Positions 43,426 through 51,995 of a DNA stretch of 64,000 nucleotides are shown one piece after another. The DNA lies in the NCBI GenBank assembly GCA_947467145.1, contig CANIGJ010000001.1, positions 310,001-374,000 of the forward strand. The letters run 5' to 3'. This DNA is from Rhodospirillaceae bacterium. GTDB lineage: Bacteria; Pseudomonadota; Alphaproteobacteria; Rhodospirillales; UBA2165. The notes beneath the pieces are model-generated. The model was not told where the DNA came from. It ran no database searches and worked only from the letters and a program-made list of their open reading frames with translations. Numbering within the stretch: position 1 is the stretch's first letter; the number at the start of each line of letters is the position of its first letter. The position numbers and the translations under genes are program-made.

Positions 43426-45791
43426 GCAATCCGGTCGCCGATCTCAAGAATATTTCGGGCGAGCCGCAGATCGGCAAGGCCATCAAGCGGCTGGAAGATC
43501 CGGCGCTGCTGACCGGCAAAGGCCGCTTCGTCGACGATTTCCACCTGCCCAACATGCTGCATGCGGCGTTCGTGCGCAGCGACGAGGCGCACGCGAAGAT
43601 CAACGGCATCGACAAAAGCATGGCCAAGGCCGTACCCGGCGTGCATGCGGTCTATACCTTGGCCGACCTGCCCAAGCGCTTCCACAATATGCGCATGCAC
43701 GGCATGCCGAACCCGCATGTGTCGCAGAACATCATGCCGTATGTGCTGGCGAAGGATGAGGTCTGTCATGTCGGCGAGCCCATCGCCATCGTCATCGCCT
43801 ACGACCGCTATATCGCCGAGGATGCGGCCGCACTCGTGATGGTCGATTACGAACCGTTGCCGACGGCGGGCGATTGCCGCGCCGCGCGTCAGCCCGGTGC
43901 TGCGCTCGCACATATGAATTCGCCCAACAACACGGCCGCCGAAATGCATTTCGGTTATGGCGATGTCGATGCCGCGTTCAAGAATGCCGCACATATCGTG
44001 CGCGAAGACCTGTTCATGCATCGCGGTCTCGGCCATTCCATCGAAGGCCGCGCGTGCCTGTGCCATTACGACGAATTCACCGATCATCTGACGGTCTACG
44101 CCGCGAGCCAGGGCCCACACGCGCATAAGCGCGCCATCTGCGGACTATTGGATTGGGATGAAGAGCGCGTGCGCGTCGTCGCCTACGATGTCGGCGGCGG
44201 CTTCGGCCCGAAGATGAGCTTCTATGCCGAAACGATCGTCGCATCCGTCGCCTCGATCATGCTGAAGCGGCCGGTCAAATGGATCGAGGATCGGCGCGAG
44301 CATTTCAACGCGGCGACGCAGGAACGCGATCAATATTGGGATGTCGAGATGGCGCTGGATGCCGAGGGCAAGATCCTCGGCCTGCGCATCGATATGACGC
44401 ACGACAAGGGCGCGTTCATGCCGCACGGCACGATCCTGCCGCATATTTCCTGCACTACCGTGCCCGGCCCCTTCATCATCCCGGCCTACAAGATCGACTG
44501 CCACGTGATGCTGACGAACAAGCCGCCAGTCGCCCCAGTGCGCGGCGCCGGACGGCCGCAGGCAGTCTTCGCCATGGAACGCATCATGGATGCGGCGGCG
44601 GCCAAGCTCGGTCTCGACCGTGCCGAGATCCGCAAACGCAACCTAATCCCCGCCGAAGCCATGCCCTATTCGATGGGCCTAACCTTCCGCGACGGCAAGC
44701 CGCTGACCTACGATTCCGGCAATTATCCGCAATTGTTGAAACAGGTGATGGAGGCGTCCGACTACAACGGTTTTGAGGCGCGCAAAGCCGAGGCGCTGAA
44801 ACAGGGCCGCTATATCGGCATCGGCATCGCCAGCGCCATCGAAGGGACCGGCCTCGGCCCGTTCGAAGGCGCCACCGTGCGCATCGGGCCGTCCGGCACG
44901 GTGACGTTGCTGACCGGTGCGGCCGCGCAGGGCCAAGGCCATGTGACGACCTTCGCGCAGATCTGCGCCGAGAAGTTCGGCATAGCGCCCGGCGACGTGC
45001 GCGTGGTGGCAGCCGACACGGCCGTCATCGCCAACGGCACCGGCACTTTTGCATCCCGCCAGGCGGTCAATGCGGGCTCATCCACGCATCTGGCTGCCAT
45101 CCAGGTACGCGAAAAGGTTCTGCAGATCGCGTCGTTCATACTGGAAGCTTCGCCCGGCGACATCGAACTCGCCGGCGGCAATGCCATCGTCAAAGGCACC
45201 GACAAGAAGATCAGCTTCAAGGACATCTCGCGCGCGGTGACCGGGCAATCGGGCTACGCGCTGCCGAAAGGCATCGAGCCGGGCCTGGAATCGACGCGCT
45301 ATTTTTCGCCCGAGCAGGCAGCCTATTCATCCAACACGCACATCGCCGAGGTCGAGGTCGATATCGAAACCGGCGGCGTCAAGGTCACCGGCTATTGGAT
45401 CGCGCACGATTGCGGCGTCGTCATCAATCCGCTGGTGGTCCAGGGTCAGGTGCAGGGCGGGCTCGCCCACGGCATCGGCAATGCGCTGCTCGAATGGATG
45501 CATTACGATCCCGATACCTGCCAGCCGCTGACCACGACCCTGGCCGATTATCTGCTGCCGACGGCGGATATGGTGCCGAAGGCCGAGATCAGCCATGTCG
45601 TCTCGCCCTCGCCGCTCAATCCCATCGGCGTCAAGGGTGCGGGCGAAGGCGGCACCATCCCGGCGCCGGCCGCGATCATCTCGGCCATCGAACACGCGCT
45701 CAGCCCGTTCGGGGTTCACTTGACCCAGGCGCCCGTTCCGCCGCACCATCTAGTCGATCATATCAATAAGGGCCGCAAAAAAGCCCATTAG
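43422..45791 (+). CDS. Molybdenum hydroxylase, molybdopterin-binding (large) subunit, CoxL-like form II
   Basis: The protein is 789 residues from the ATG that overlaps the CoxS stop; a longer frame exists but runs inside the previous gene. Features: LEDPALLTGKGRFVDDFHLP near the start, the molybdopterin block APVRGAGRPQAVFAMERIMD (about 372), GQGHVTTFAQ, and catalytic Glu in VKGAGEGGTIPAPAA (about 738). The VRGAGR loop is of the form II type; the AYxCSFR loop of true CO dehydrogenase is absent, so it probably hydroxylates an N-heterocycle, aldehyde or acyl-CoA rather than CO. Confidence 0.93.
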   Translation: MSNPVADLKNISGEPQIGKAIKRLEDPALLTGKGRFVDDFHLPNMLHAAFVRSDEAHAKINGIDKSMAKAVPGVHAVYTLADLPKRFHNMRMHGMPNPHVSQNIMPYVLAKDEVCHVGEPIAIVIAYDRYIAEDAAALVMVDYEPLPTAGDCRAARQPGAALAHMNSPNNTAAEMHFGYGDVDAAFKNAAHIVREDLFMHRGLGHSIEGRACLCHYDEFTDHLTVYAASQGPHAHKRAICGLLDWDEERVRVVAYDVGGGFGPKMSFYAETIVASVASIMLKRPVKWIEDRREHFNAATQERDQYWDVEMALDAEGKILGLRIDMTHDKGAFMPHGTILPHISCTTVPGPFIIPAYKIDCHVMLTNKPPVAPVRGAGRPQAVFAMERIMDAAAAKLGLDRAEIRKRNLIPAEAMPYSMGLTFRDGKPLTYDSGNYPQLLKQVMEASDYNGFEARKAEALKQGRYIGIGIASAIEGTGLGPFEGATVRIGPSGTVTLLTGAAAQGQGHVTTFAQICAEKFGIAPGDVRVVAADTAVIANGTGTFASRQAVNAGSSTHLAAIQVREKVLQIASFILEASPGDIELAGGNAIVKGTDKKISFKDISRAVTGQSGYALPKGIEPGLESTRYFSPEQAAYSSNTHIAEVEVDIETGGVKVTGYWIAHDCGVVINPLVVQGQVQGGLAHGIGNALLEWMHYDPDTCQPLTTTLADYLLPTADMVPKAEISHVVSPSPLNPIGVKGAGEGGTIPAPAAIISAIEHALSPFGVHLTQAPVPPHHLVDHINKGRKKAH

Positions 45792-45808
45792 CGCCGAGGA
45801 GGCAGCCG

Positions 45809-46591
45809 ATGCCCGACAGCTCCTTATTCCATCAGCCCGAATCCCTCGAAGGCAAAGTCTCGGATGCCGAATGGCAGACCCGCGTCGATATGGCCGTGTG
45901 TTATCGCATCGCCTATCACTTCGGCTGGAACGACACGATCCACAATCATCTGTCGGCACGCCTGCCGGACGATCCGGAAAAGTTCGTTATGAACCCGCAA
46001 GGGCTCGGCTGGCACGAGATGACGGCAAGCTCGCTCATCAAGTCCGACTACGCCGGCAAGGATTACACCAAGAGCGAATTCCGCCTCGCTCCGGCTGGCC
46101 GCAATTTCCATAGCGCGATCTTGAAATTGCGCCCGGACCTCAATTGCGTGTTCCACATTCATCCGCTGTCCTCGGTCGTCGTCTCGGCGACGCGCGACGG
46201 GTTGCTGCCGCTCGACCAGAACTCGGCGATGCTGTACGGCCGCGTGTCGTACCACGATTACGAAGGCTTGGCCGACGAAGCCGAAGAAGGCCCGCGCATC
46301 GTCGAACATCTGGGCGACAATCAGCACATGATCATGTGGAACCACGGCCTGCTGACGGTCGGCCGCACGGTCGCCGAAGCCATGGCGAACATGAATGCGC
46401 TGGCGCGTTGCTGCGACAATCAGATGCATGTGCTGTCGCTCAACCGCCCGATCGAGATGGTGCCGGAAGAGATCTGCAAGAAGGCACAGGATCAGATCTA
46501 TCAGCGCTATCAGGGCGCGCCCGGCGGCACCTTGGAATTCAAGGCCTATCGCCGCCTCGCCGAAAAGCTCGATCCGAGCTACCGGACGTAA
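45809..46591 (+). CDS. Class II aldolase/adducin-family protein
   Basis: The protein is 260 residues. Zn-binding His residues appear in FHIHPLSSV and MWNHGLLTVG, with HNHLSARLPDDPEKFVMNP for substrate phosphate or carboxylate contact, as in fuculose-phosphate aldolase relatives. Many family members act as aldolases or decarboxylases of hydroxy-oxo acids. Last gene of the ThDP-UbiD-Mo-hydroxylase operon, 17 bp after the large subunit. It converges with the CoxG gene, whose stop is immediately adjacent. Confidence 0.9.
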   Translation: MPDSSLFHQPESLEGKVSDAEWQTRVDMAVCYRIAYHFGWNDTIHNHLSARLPDDPEKFVMNPQGLGWHEMTASSLIKSDYAGKDYTKSEFRLAPAGRNFHSAILKLRPDLNCVFHIHPLSSVVVSATRDGLLPLDQNSAMLYGRVSYHDYEGLADEAEEGPRIVEHLGDNQHMIMWNHGLLTVGRTVAEAMANMNALARCCDNQMHVLSLNRPIEMVPEEICKKAQDQIYQRYQGAPGGTLEFKAYRRLAEKLDPSYRT

Positions 46592-47146
46592 TTAGGCGTC
46601 GCCGTCCTTTTTGAACGTCCGTTTGGCGGCACCCCAAAGCACCGAGGTGGCCGAGACCGACGCGGCATCGCCTGCCGCCACGCCGCCGCCATTGATCTCC
46701 TGTTCCAGGTTCTTGGCGAAGCGCGCGATGATTTCGTCGGCGACCGCCTTCATCACGCCGACGCCACGCCCGTATTGCGCGACCGCGCCCGAAAGTGTGA
46801 CGTCGGATTGAGCGATGACCTTGGTTGCCGCATCGCCCGCCGGTTCGAGCCGGATGGTGAATTCGGCGGCTGCGCGCCCGCGCCCCTTGGCCTCGCCGCC
46901 CGATCCTTTAACCCGCACGGTGCGATTGGCTTCGTCGATGTCTTCGAACGTCGCCGTGCCCGCGAAGGTGAGCGCCACCGGCCCCACCTTCACGTTCACA
47001 TTACCCTTGAAGGTCTTGTCGTCGACCGTTTCGGTCAGTGTAGCACCCGGCAGACATTTCGCCATACGCGGCACATCGAGCAGCACGACCCAAGCGTCAG
47101 CCGGCGGCAACGGCACCGTGAAGCTGTTTTCGAACTGCAGACCCAT
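46592..47146 (-). CDS. CoxG/SRPBCC-family protein
   Basis: The protein is 184 residues. It has the CoxG pattern: FENSFTVPLPPADAWVVLLD, MAKCLPGATLTE, FKGNVNVKVGPVALTFAGTA and SDVTLSGAVAQYGRGVG. CoxG proteins assist molybdenum hydroxylases, perhaps as membrane anchor or maturation factor, and the adjacent CoxMSL-like operon on the other strand fits. It lies 6 bp after the FAH gene in the leftward operon. Confidence 0.9.
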   Translation of the reverse strand: MGLQFENSFTVPLPPADAWVVLLDVPRMAKCLPGATLTETVDDKTFKGNVNVKVGPVALTFAGTATFEDIDEANRTVRVKGSGGEAKGRGRAAAEFTIRLEPAGDAATKVIAQSDVTLSGAVAQYGRGVGVMKAVADEIIARFAKNLEQEINGGGVAAGDAASVSATSVLWGAAKRTFKKDGDA

Positions 47147-47152
47147 GATCGG

Positions 47153-48037
47153 TTAGCGGACCTCGTGCGCGCGCACCGGAACCTTCATGTTGCCCAGGAT
47201 CTCGAATTCGAAATCCACCATGTCGCCCGGCTTCACCGGCCCGACGCCCTGGCAGGTGCCGGTCATGATGATGTCGCCCGGATGCAGGGTGTAGAAGGTC
47301 GAACCCCAAGAGATCTGCTGCTTGATATACATGATCATGTCTTTGGTATTTGCCTTCTGGCGGCTCTCACCATTGACCTTCAATTCGAAATTGAGGTTCT
47401 GCGGATCCGGCACCTCGTCCTTGGTCACGAGCCACGGGCCCAGCACCGAATAGGTGTCGATGGATTTGCGGAAGGAACGGTCTTCCTTGCCGCGCACCAC
47501 CATGTCCATGGCGAGCGCGTAGCCGACAATATAATCGTAGGCTTTGTCTTCCGGGATGTCCGAGCCCGTCTTGCCGATGATCACACCCAGTTCGGCTTCA
47601 TGATCGTTGCGCCGATCGGGAAAGCGCGTCGCGATGCCTTCCGACGGGCCGACCAGGGACGAATTCGCCTTCAGGAACAGGCCCTGCACCAGAACGCTGT
47701 CGATGCCGCGTTCCGGGATAGCCTGTGATTGTGTCGTGATCGTCTTGTCGGCGGCCATCTCGTCGCGATGCGCCTGATAATTGGTCGGCACGCCGATGAT
47801 CTTGGTCGGATTGGCGACCGGGCTTTTGAAGCGCAATTCGTTGGCATTGAGCGCCGGCGCCTTGTCGGCCAGCGCTTCCAGCTCGGGACGCCAGGCTTCC
47901 AGGTTCACGATCAGCGGGTCGCCCAGCGGAAAGGGATAACGCACCAGTGGCAGCTTTTCGAGGATGGTGGTGACGTCATGCACGCCATCGGGACGGACGA
48001 TTCCGATCCGGTCGTCGTTAAATCGGCAAATGCGCAT
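47153..48037 (-). CDS. Fumarylacetoacetate-hydrolase family protein (copy 1)
   Basis: The protein is 294 residues. FAH core blocks: KIIGVPTNYQAHRDEM, DHEAELGVIIGKTGSDIPED with the metal-binding Glu pair, YIVGYALAMDMVVRGK, and HPGDIIMTGTCQGVGPVKPG. Family reactions include cleavage of acylpyruvates, 2-oxo-hept-3-ene-1,7-dioate hydration and oxaloacetate decarboxylation. It likely processes a ring-opened oxo acid made by neighbouring genes. AGGGAGAGAATATGC precedes the ATG. Confidence 0.9.
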   Translation of the reverse strand: MRICRFNDDRIGIVRPDGVHDVTTILEKLPLVRYPFPLGDPLIVNLEAWRPELEALADKAPALNANELRFKSPVANPTKIIGVPTNYQAHRDEMAADKTITTQSQAIPERGIDSVLVQGLFLKANSSLVGPSEGIATRFPDRRNDHEAELGVIIGKTGSDIPEDKAYDYIVGYALAMDMVVRGKEDRSFRKSIDTYSVLGPWLVTKDEVPDPQNLNFELKVNGESRQKANTKDMIMYIKQQISWGSTFYTLHPGDIIMTGTCQGVGPVKPGDMVDFEFEILGNMKVPVRAHEVR

Positions 48038-48061
48038 ATTCTCTCTCCCTAGATTTATCGG

Positions 48062-48880
48062 CTACCGGTTGGCGCCATTGAAAAACGCCAACACCGCGGA
48101 CGCAAACATTTCCGGCGAGGACGTCATGGCAGAATGCCCTTCGCCCGGCAATTCAATGATTTCAGTCTGAGGAATCCCGCCTTTGATACGCTCGGCCGAG
48201 TTGCGCATACCGCCGCGCGACTTGCCGCCGACGAGCACGCCAAACGGATATTTGACGCCGACGAACTTGAACGCCGCGAATTCGTAATCGCGTACGATCA
48301 TGAGTTCGCGCGGCACCGTGCGCGCCATGGAGCGCCAACGCTCCCACGCCTTGGGGTTCGAACGCTGACGTTCGACCGCATCGGGCGACGAGCCCATGAA
48401 GTCGCGGAGATAATAAGTGATCACGCCGTCGATATCGCCCTTGGCCAGGATCTCGGCCATCGCGATCACCAAGGGCTTGCGCGGATCGACGCCCTCGATG
48501 CGTTCGTAGAACGGCATCGGCGGTTCATACAGCAGCACCGCTTTCAACTTGTCGCTGCGCCACGCAGCCTCGAGCGCCACCAAGCCGCCATAGGAATGGG
48601 CCAGCAGGTTGACCGGCCCGGCCACGGCATGGACCGTATCGATTACCGCCAGCAGATCATGCACTTCGTCCAGGAAGCTGTGCGTGGGGGCATCGGTGGA
48701 ATCGCCACGCCCGCGCCGATCGACCTGATACAGCGTATAGCTTTGCGCCAAGGTGGGGGCGACGCGCGCGTAGCGCGTATAATCGTCGCCGGTCCCGGTG
48801 ACCATCAGCAGCGGTGGCCCGGATCCTTCGACGGTAACGGAAATGACGACGCCATCCGGCGCCGTGACCTGCATGGACAC
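48062..48880 (-). CDS. Alpha/beta hydrolase
   Basis: The protein is 272 residues. VTGTGDDYTRYARVAPTLAQ, YQVDRRGRGDSTD, nucleophile elbow LAHSYGG with Ser96 and GEGHSAM with the catalytic His give a standard fold. It starts at GTG 48880 with AAGGGG upstream; ATG 48874 is an alternative. First gene of the leftward hydrolase-FAH-CoxG operon, divergent from CoA-transferase copy 2 across 207 bp. Confidence 0.87.
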   Translation of the reverse strand: MSMQVTAPDGVVISVTVEGSGPPLLMVTGTGDDYTRYARVAPTLAQSYTLYQVDRRGRGDSTDAPTHSFLDEVHDLLAVIDTVHAVAGPVNLLAHSYGGLVALEAAWRSDKLKAVLLYEPPMPFYERIEGVDPRKPLVIAMAEILAKGDIDGVITYYLRDFMGSSPDAVERQRSNPKAWERWRSMARTVPRELMIVRDYEFAAFKFVGVKYPFGVLVGGKSRGGMRNSAERIKGGIPQTEIIELPGEGHSAMTSSPEMFASAVLAFFNGANR

Positions 48881-48977
48881 GCTGTACGATCCCCTTGTTT
48901 TTGGGCCCCCTGTTGCCCCGATTTGTCCCTGATAGCGCAGGGTATTTCAATGACCGGGAGTGAATAACTCTCACACC

Positions 48978-48992
48978 TTCCATTCAGTGAAA
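48978..48992. promoter_or_regulatory. Candidate IclR operator (site 2), matches site at 38452
   Basis: TTCCATTCAGTGAAA matches the 38452-38466 dyad at 13 of 15 positions, including the TTCCATT half. It lies midway in the divergent region between the alpha/beta hydrolase operon and CoA-transferase copy 2, so one regulator could control both. Confidence 0.55.
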
Positions 48993-49087
48993 AGGTCAAC
49001 GATCGTGGTTTACCCCTTGGGACCCATTTCCTATTGTTCGAGCCGAGCCCCGACGAAGGGCTGAGATTCTAGGGAGATGCATGACCC

Positions 49088-50335
49088 ATGCCGATGCCGA
49101 GCGATTCACCGCGGTCCGGACCTCTATCGCATATCAAGGTCCTCGACCTGACCACGCATCTGGCGGGTCCCTATGCGACGATGATTTTCGGCGATCTCGG
49201 CGCGCAGGTCATCAAGCTTGAGGCGCCCGGCGGCGAAAGCACGCGCCACATGCCGCCGCATTACATCGCCGGCAACAGCACCTATTTCCATTCGATCAAC
49301 CGCAACAAGCAGTCGATCATCGTCGATCTGAAATCGCCCGAGGGCAAACAGGTCGCCATGGATCTGGTCGACGAATGCGACATCGTGATCGAGAACGCGC
49401 GCCCCGGTGTGATGAAGCGCCTCGGCCTCGCCTATGACGACCTGGCGCCGACGCGGCCGGGCCTGATCTATTGTTCGCTGTCGGGCTTCGGCCAGGATGG
49501 GCCAGACCGCGATCTGCCGGCGCTCGACATCATCGTGCAGGCGCTGTCGGGCGGCATGAGCATGACCGGCGAAAAAGGCGGCAAGGCGGTGCGCGCCGGC
49601 CTACCCATCGGCGACGTCTGCGCCGGCATGTATTGCGTCATCGGCTCTCTGGCGGCACTCGCGCGGCGTACCGCAACCGGCGAAGGTGACTATATCGATG
49701 TCGCCATGCTCGACGTGCAGGTCGCCTTCCTGACCTATCAGGCGGCCGCCTATTTCCACACCGGCAAGGCACCAGGGCGCCAGGGCCGCGAGCACGACAT
49801 GATCCCGCTGATCAATTGCTTCGAAGCGAAAGACGGCGTCGAAGTGGTGATCGCCGGCAACTCGGCGACCAACTTCAAGACCTTGTCGGACTTCCTGGGC
49901 GTGCCGGAGTTGCCGGAAGATCCGCGCTATAAGGAGCCGCGTGAGCGTTTGAAGAACAAGGAAAGCCTCGTCGCCACGTTGCGCGACGCCTTCAAGACCA
50001 AGACCTCGGTCGAGATCATGGCGCATCTGCGCAAGGAAGGCATGCCGGTCGGCATCGTCAACACGGTCGACAAGGCGCTGGACAGCGCGCAGCTCAAACA
50101 TCGCAACATGATCCTGGATCTGAAGGGCGACAGCGAGGAAGAACGCGCGCGCGTCGTCGGCGATCCGATCAAGATCCGCAAGGCGGGCCGCAAGACGCAT
50201 ACCTATGCGCCGCGCCTGGGCGCCGATTCGCGCTACATTCTGAACGAGGTCCTGGGCTACGATTCTGGCAAGATCGACGCCCTGATCGAGTCCGGCGCGG
50301 TGCAGGAAAAGGGCCTCGCCAAAGCGGCGGAATAA
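49088..50335 (+). CDS. Class III (CaiB/BaiF) CoA-transferase, copy 2
   Basis: The protein is 415 residues. IKVLDLTTHLAGPYATMIFG, LIYCSLSGFGQDGPDRD, catalytic Asp in PALDIIVQALSGGMS, and GDVCAGMYCVIGSLAAL are the family landmarks. It is clearly paralogous to the copy at 36360 but differs in surroundings, here paired with an FAH-family gene. It probably activates an acid substrate or intermediate to its CoA thioester. Start ATG 49088 is accepted; a GGGAG is 14 bp upstream. Confidence 0.92.
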   Translation: MPMPSDSPRSGPLSHIKVLDLTTHLAGPYATMIFGDLGAQVIKLEAPGGESTRHMPPHYIAGNSTYFHSINRNKQSIIVDLKSPEGKQVAMDLVDECDIVIENARPGVMKRLGLAYDDLAPTRPGLIYCSLSGFGQDGPDRDLPALDIIVQALSGGMSMTGEKGGKAVRAGLPIGDVCAGMYCVIGSLAALARRTATGEGDYIDVAMLDVQVAFLTYQAAAYFHTGKAPGRQGREHDMIPLINCFEAKDGVEVVIAGNSATNFKTLSDFLGVPELPEDPRYKEPRERLKNKESLVATLRDAFKTKTSVEIMAHLRKEGMPVGIVNTVDKALDSAQLKHRNMILDLKGDSEEERARVVGDPIKIRKAGRKTHTYAPRLGADSRYILNEVLGYDSGKIDALIESGAVQEKGLAKAAE

Positions 50336-50385
50336 CGTCTAAATACCGCTCATCAAAATTTACCCATCAGAGAGGCAGGGGACCT

Positions 50386-51318
50386 ATGGTCGATTACAGG
50401 ATCTTGAATTACGGCGACAATGTGCCTGACGCACGCCCGGCGGTTTGCGTCGGCGACAACATCCTCGATATCCAGGATGCGCTGGCCGATGTCGGCAATC
50501 CGAAAAGCTTCAACGCCAGCACGACCATGACCATCTTCGAGAAATGGGATGCGGCCGAGCCGGTGCTCGAACAGATCGCCGAGAAACTTGCGAATGGTCA
50601 TGCCAAGGCGAAGAAGCTGTCGGCCGTGAAGCTGCAGGCGCCGCTGCTTTATCCCTGGGCGATCTTCAATGCCGGCTCGAACTATTCCGAGCATCAGCAG
50701 GAGATGGGCCAGAAAGACGCCACCGACAAGTCGGTGACCAAGCCCTATGTCTTCCTCAAATCGCCGGCGCATGTCGTCATCGGGCCGGGCCACGAGGTCA
50801 AGATTCCACACGTGACCAAACAGGTCGACTGGGAAGGCGAATTCGCCGTCGTCATCGGCCGTTACGGGCGCAACGTGAAGAAAGAAGACGCTCGCTCGAT
50901 CATCGCCGGCTACACGATCTTCAACGATCTGTCGGCGCGCGATCTGGGTGCGCGCGAAGACTGGCCGCGTTTCCGCACCGACTGGTTCGCGCACAAAAGC
51001 TTCGAAACCTCCGGCCCGATGGGCCCGTGGATCGTGCCGGCCAAGCAAATCAAAGATCCGTACCAATGCCGCATCGAAACCTTCGTCAACGACGAGCGTA
51101 AGCAGAACGCACTGGCCGGCGAGATGATCTTCAACATCGAAGAGCAGATCGAATATCTCTCGGCGCGGCTGACGCTCCGTCCGGGCGATCTGATCTCGAC
51201 CGGCACGCCGTCCGGCGTCGGCCGCCCGAAGGGCACGTTCCTGCAGCCCGGCGATACGGTGCGCATCACCATCAGCGGCATCGGCGAACTCAAGAACCCG
51301 GTCGTCGCCGGCATCTAA
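50386..51318 (+). CDS. Fumarylacetoacetate-hydrolase family protein (copy 2)
   Basis: The protein is 310 residues. FAH core: AIFNAGSNYSEHQQEM, VDWEGEFAVVIGRYGRNV with the metal-binding Glu residues, IAGYTIFNDLSARDLG and RPGDLISTGTPSGVGRPKG. More like typical 2-oxo-heptenedioate isomerase or acylpyruvase members than copy 1, and only distantly similar to it. It follows the CoA-transferase by 50 bp with AGAGAGGCAGGGG upstream, and ends in a strong terminator. Confidence 0.9.
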   Translation: MVDYRILNYGDNVPDARPAVCVGDNILDIQDALADVGNPKSFNASTTMTIFEKWDAAEPVLEQIAEKLANGHAKAKKLSAVKLQAPLLYPWAIFNAGSNYSEHQQEMGQKDATDKSVTKPYVFLKSPAHVVIGPGHEVKIPHVTKQVDWEGEFAVVIGRYGRNVKKEDARSIIAGYTIFNDLSARDLGAREDWPRFRTDWFAHKSFETSGPMGPWIVPAKQIKDPYQCRIETFVNDERKQNALAGEMIFNIEEQIEYLSARLTLRPGDLISTGTPSGVGRPKGTFLQPGDTVRITISGIGELKNPVVAGI

Positions 51319-51341
51319 GTTCGTTCGTTTCCGAACACATA

Positions 51342-51369
51342 AGGCCGGACCACTTGGTCCGGCCTTTTT
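51342..51369 (+). terminator. Rho-independent terminator after FAH copy 2
   Basis: AGGCCGGACC and GGTCCGGCCT form a perfect 10-bp stem with an ACTT loop, followed by TTTT. Confidence 0.92.
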
Positions 51370-51386
51370 GTTTGCCTAAGCCCAGG

Positions 51387-51476
51387 CCGTCATGCCCTGG
51401 CTTGACCAGGGCATCCATCTTCACGACGCTTCAGCAAATAAGATGGATGGCCGGATCAAGTCCGGCCATGACGACG
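51387..51476. repeat. Dispersed palindromic repeat, copy 3 (short variant)
   Basis: It has the same GCCGTCAT...ATGACG ends and two inner hairpins (GCCCTGG/CCAGGGC and GGCCGGA/TCCGGCC) as the copies at 203 and 36222, but a different, shorter middle. Its right end runs into GACGACGGAGG, which serves as the ribosome-binding site of the cupin gene. Confidence 0.8.
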
Positions 51477-51485
51477 GAGGCTAAA

Positions 51486-51989
51486 ATGAAACCGATCCTC
51501 AATATCGCCGACCTCACCTATACCGACTGGGGCCGCGGCGCGACCTTCGCCGCCAAGATCGGTGCCATCGGGATGAAGATCGGCGCGCAGAAACTGGGCT
51601 ACAACGTCACCGTGGTGCCGCCCGGTAAACGCGCCTTCCCGCGCCACAGCCATCGCGCCAACGAAGAGATGTTCTTCATCCTCGACGGCAGCGGCGAACT
51701 GCGCGTCGGCTCGGAAACCCATCCGCTACGCGGCGGTGATGTGATCGCCTGCCCGCCCGGCGGGCCGGAGACCGCGCATCAGATCGTCAATACGTCCGAT
51801 GCCGAGCTTCGCTACCTTTCGGTCAGCACGATGATCTCGCCGGAGATCGCGGAATATCCGGATTCCGGCAAGGTCGGCATGTTCCATTATTTGCCGCCCG
51901 ACGCGAACGGCGCGCCGCAGCGCATGCGCTACGTGATCGAGAACCAGCAGACCGATATGGACGATTATTGGAAAGGCGAGGCCGAGTAG
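51486..51989 (+). CDS. Cupin-domain protein
   Basis: The protein is 167 residues, a single conserved-barrel cupin. Motif 1 is PRHSHRANEEMFFILDGSGE (two His, Glu) and motif 2 is GGDVIACPPGGPETAHQIVN with the third His, so a metal site is likely complete. Many stand-alone cupins bind sugars or act as dioxygenases or isomerases. ATG 51486 has GGAGG just upstream, at the end of the palindromic repeat. Its function in the cluster is not apparent. Confidence 0.88.
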   Translation: MKPILNIADLTYTDWGRGATFAAKIGAIGMKIGAQKLGYNVTVVPPGKRAFPRHSHRANEEMFFILDGSGELRVGSETHPLRGGDVIACPPGGPETAHQIVNTSDAELRYLSVSTMISPEIAEYPDSGKVGMFHYLPPDANGAPQRMRYVIENQQTDMDDYWKGEAE

Positions 51990-51995
51990 TTTTGG

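Noticed and set aside
43422..45791. True carbon monoxide dehydrogenase
   Set aside because: The order M-S-L and the CoxG neighbour fit, but the AYxCSFR loop of CO dehydrogenase is missing.
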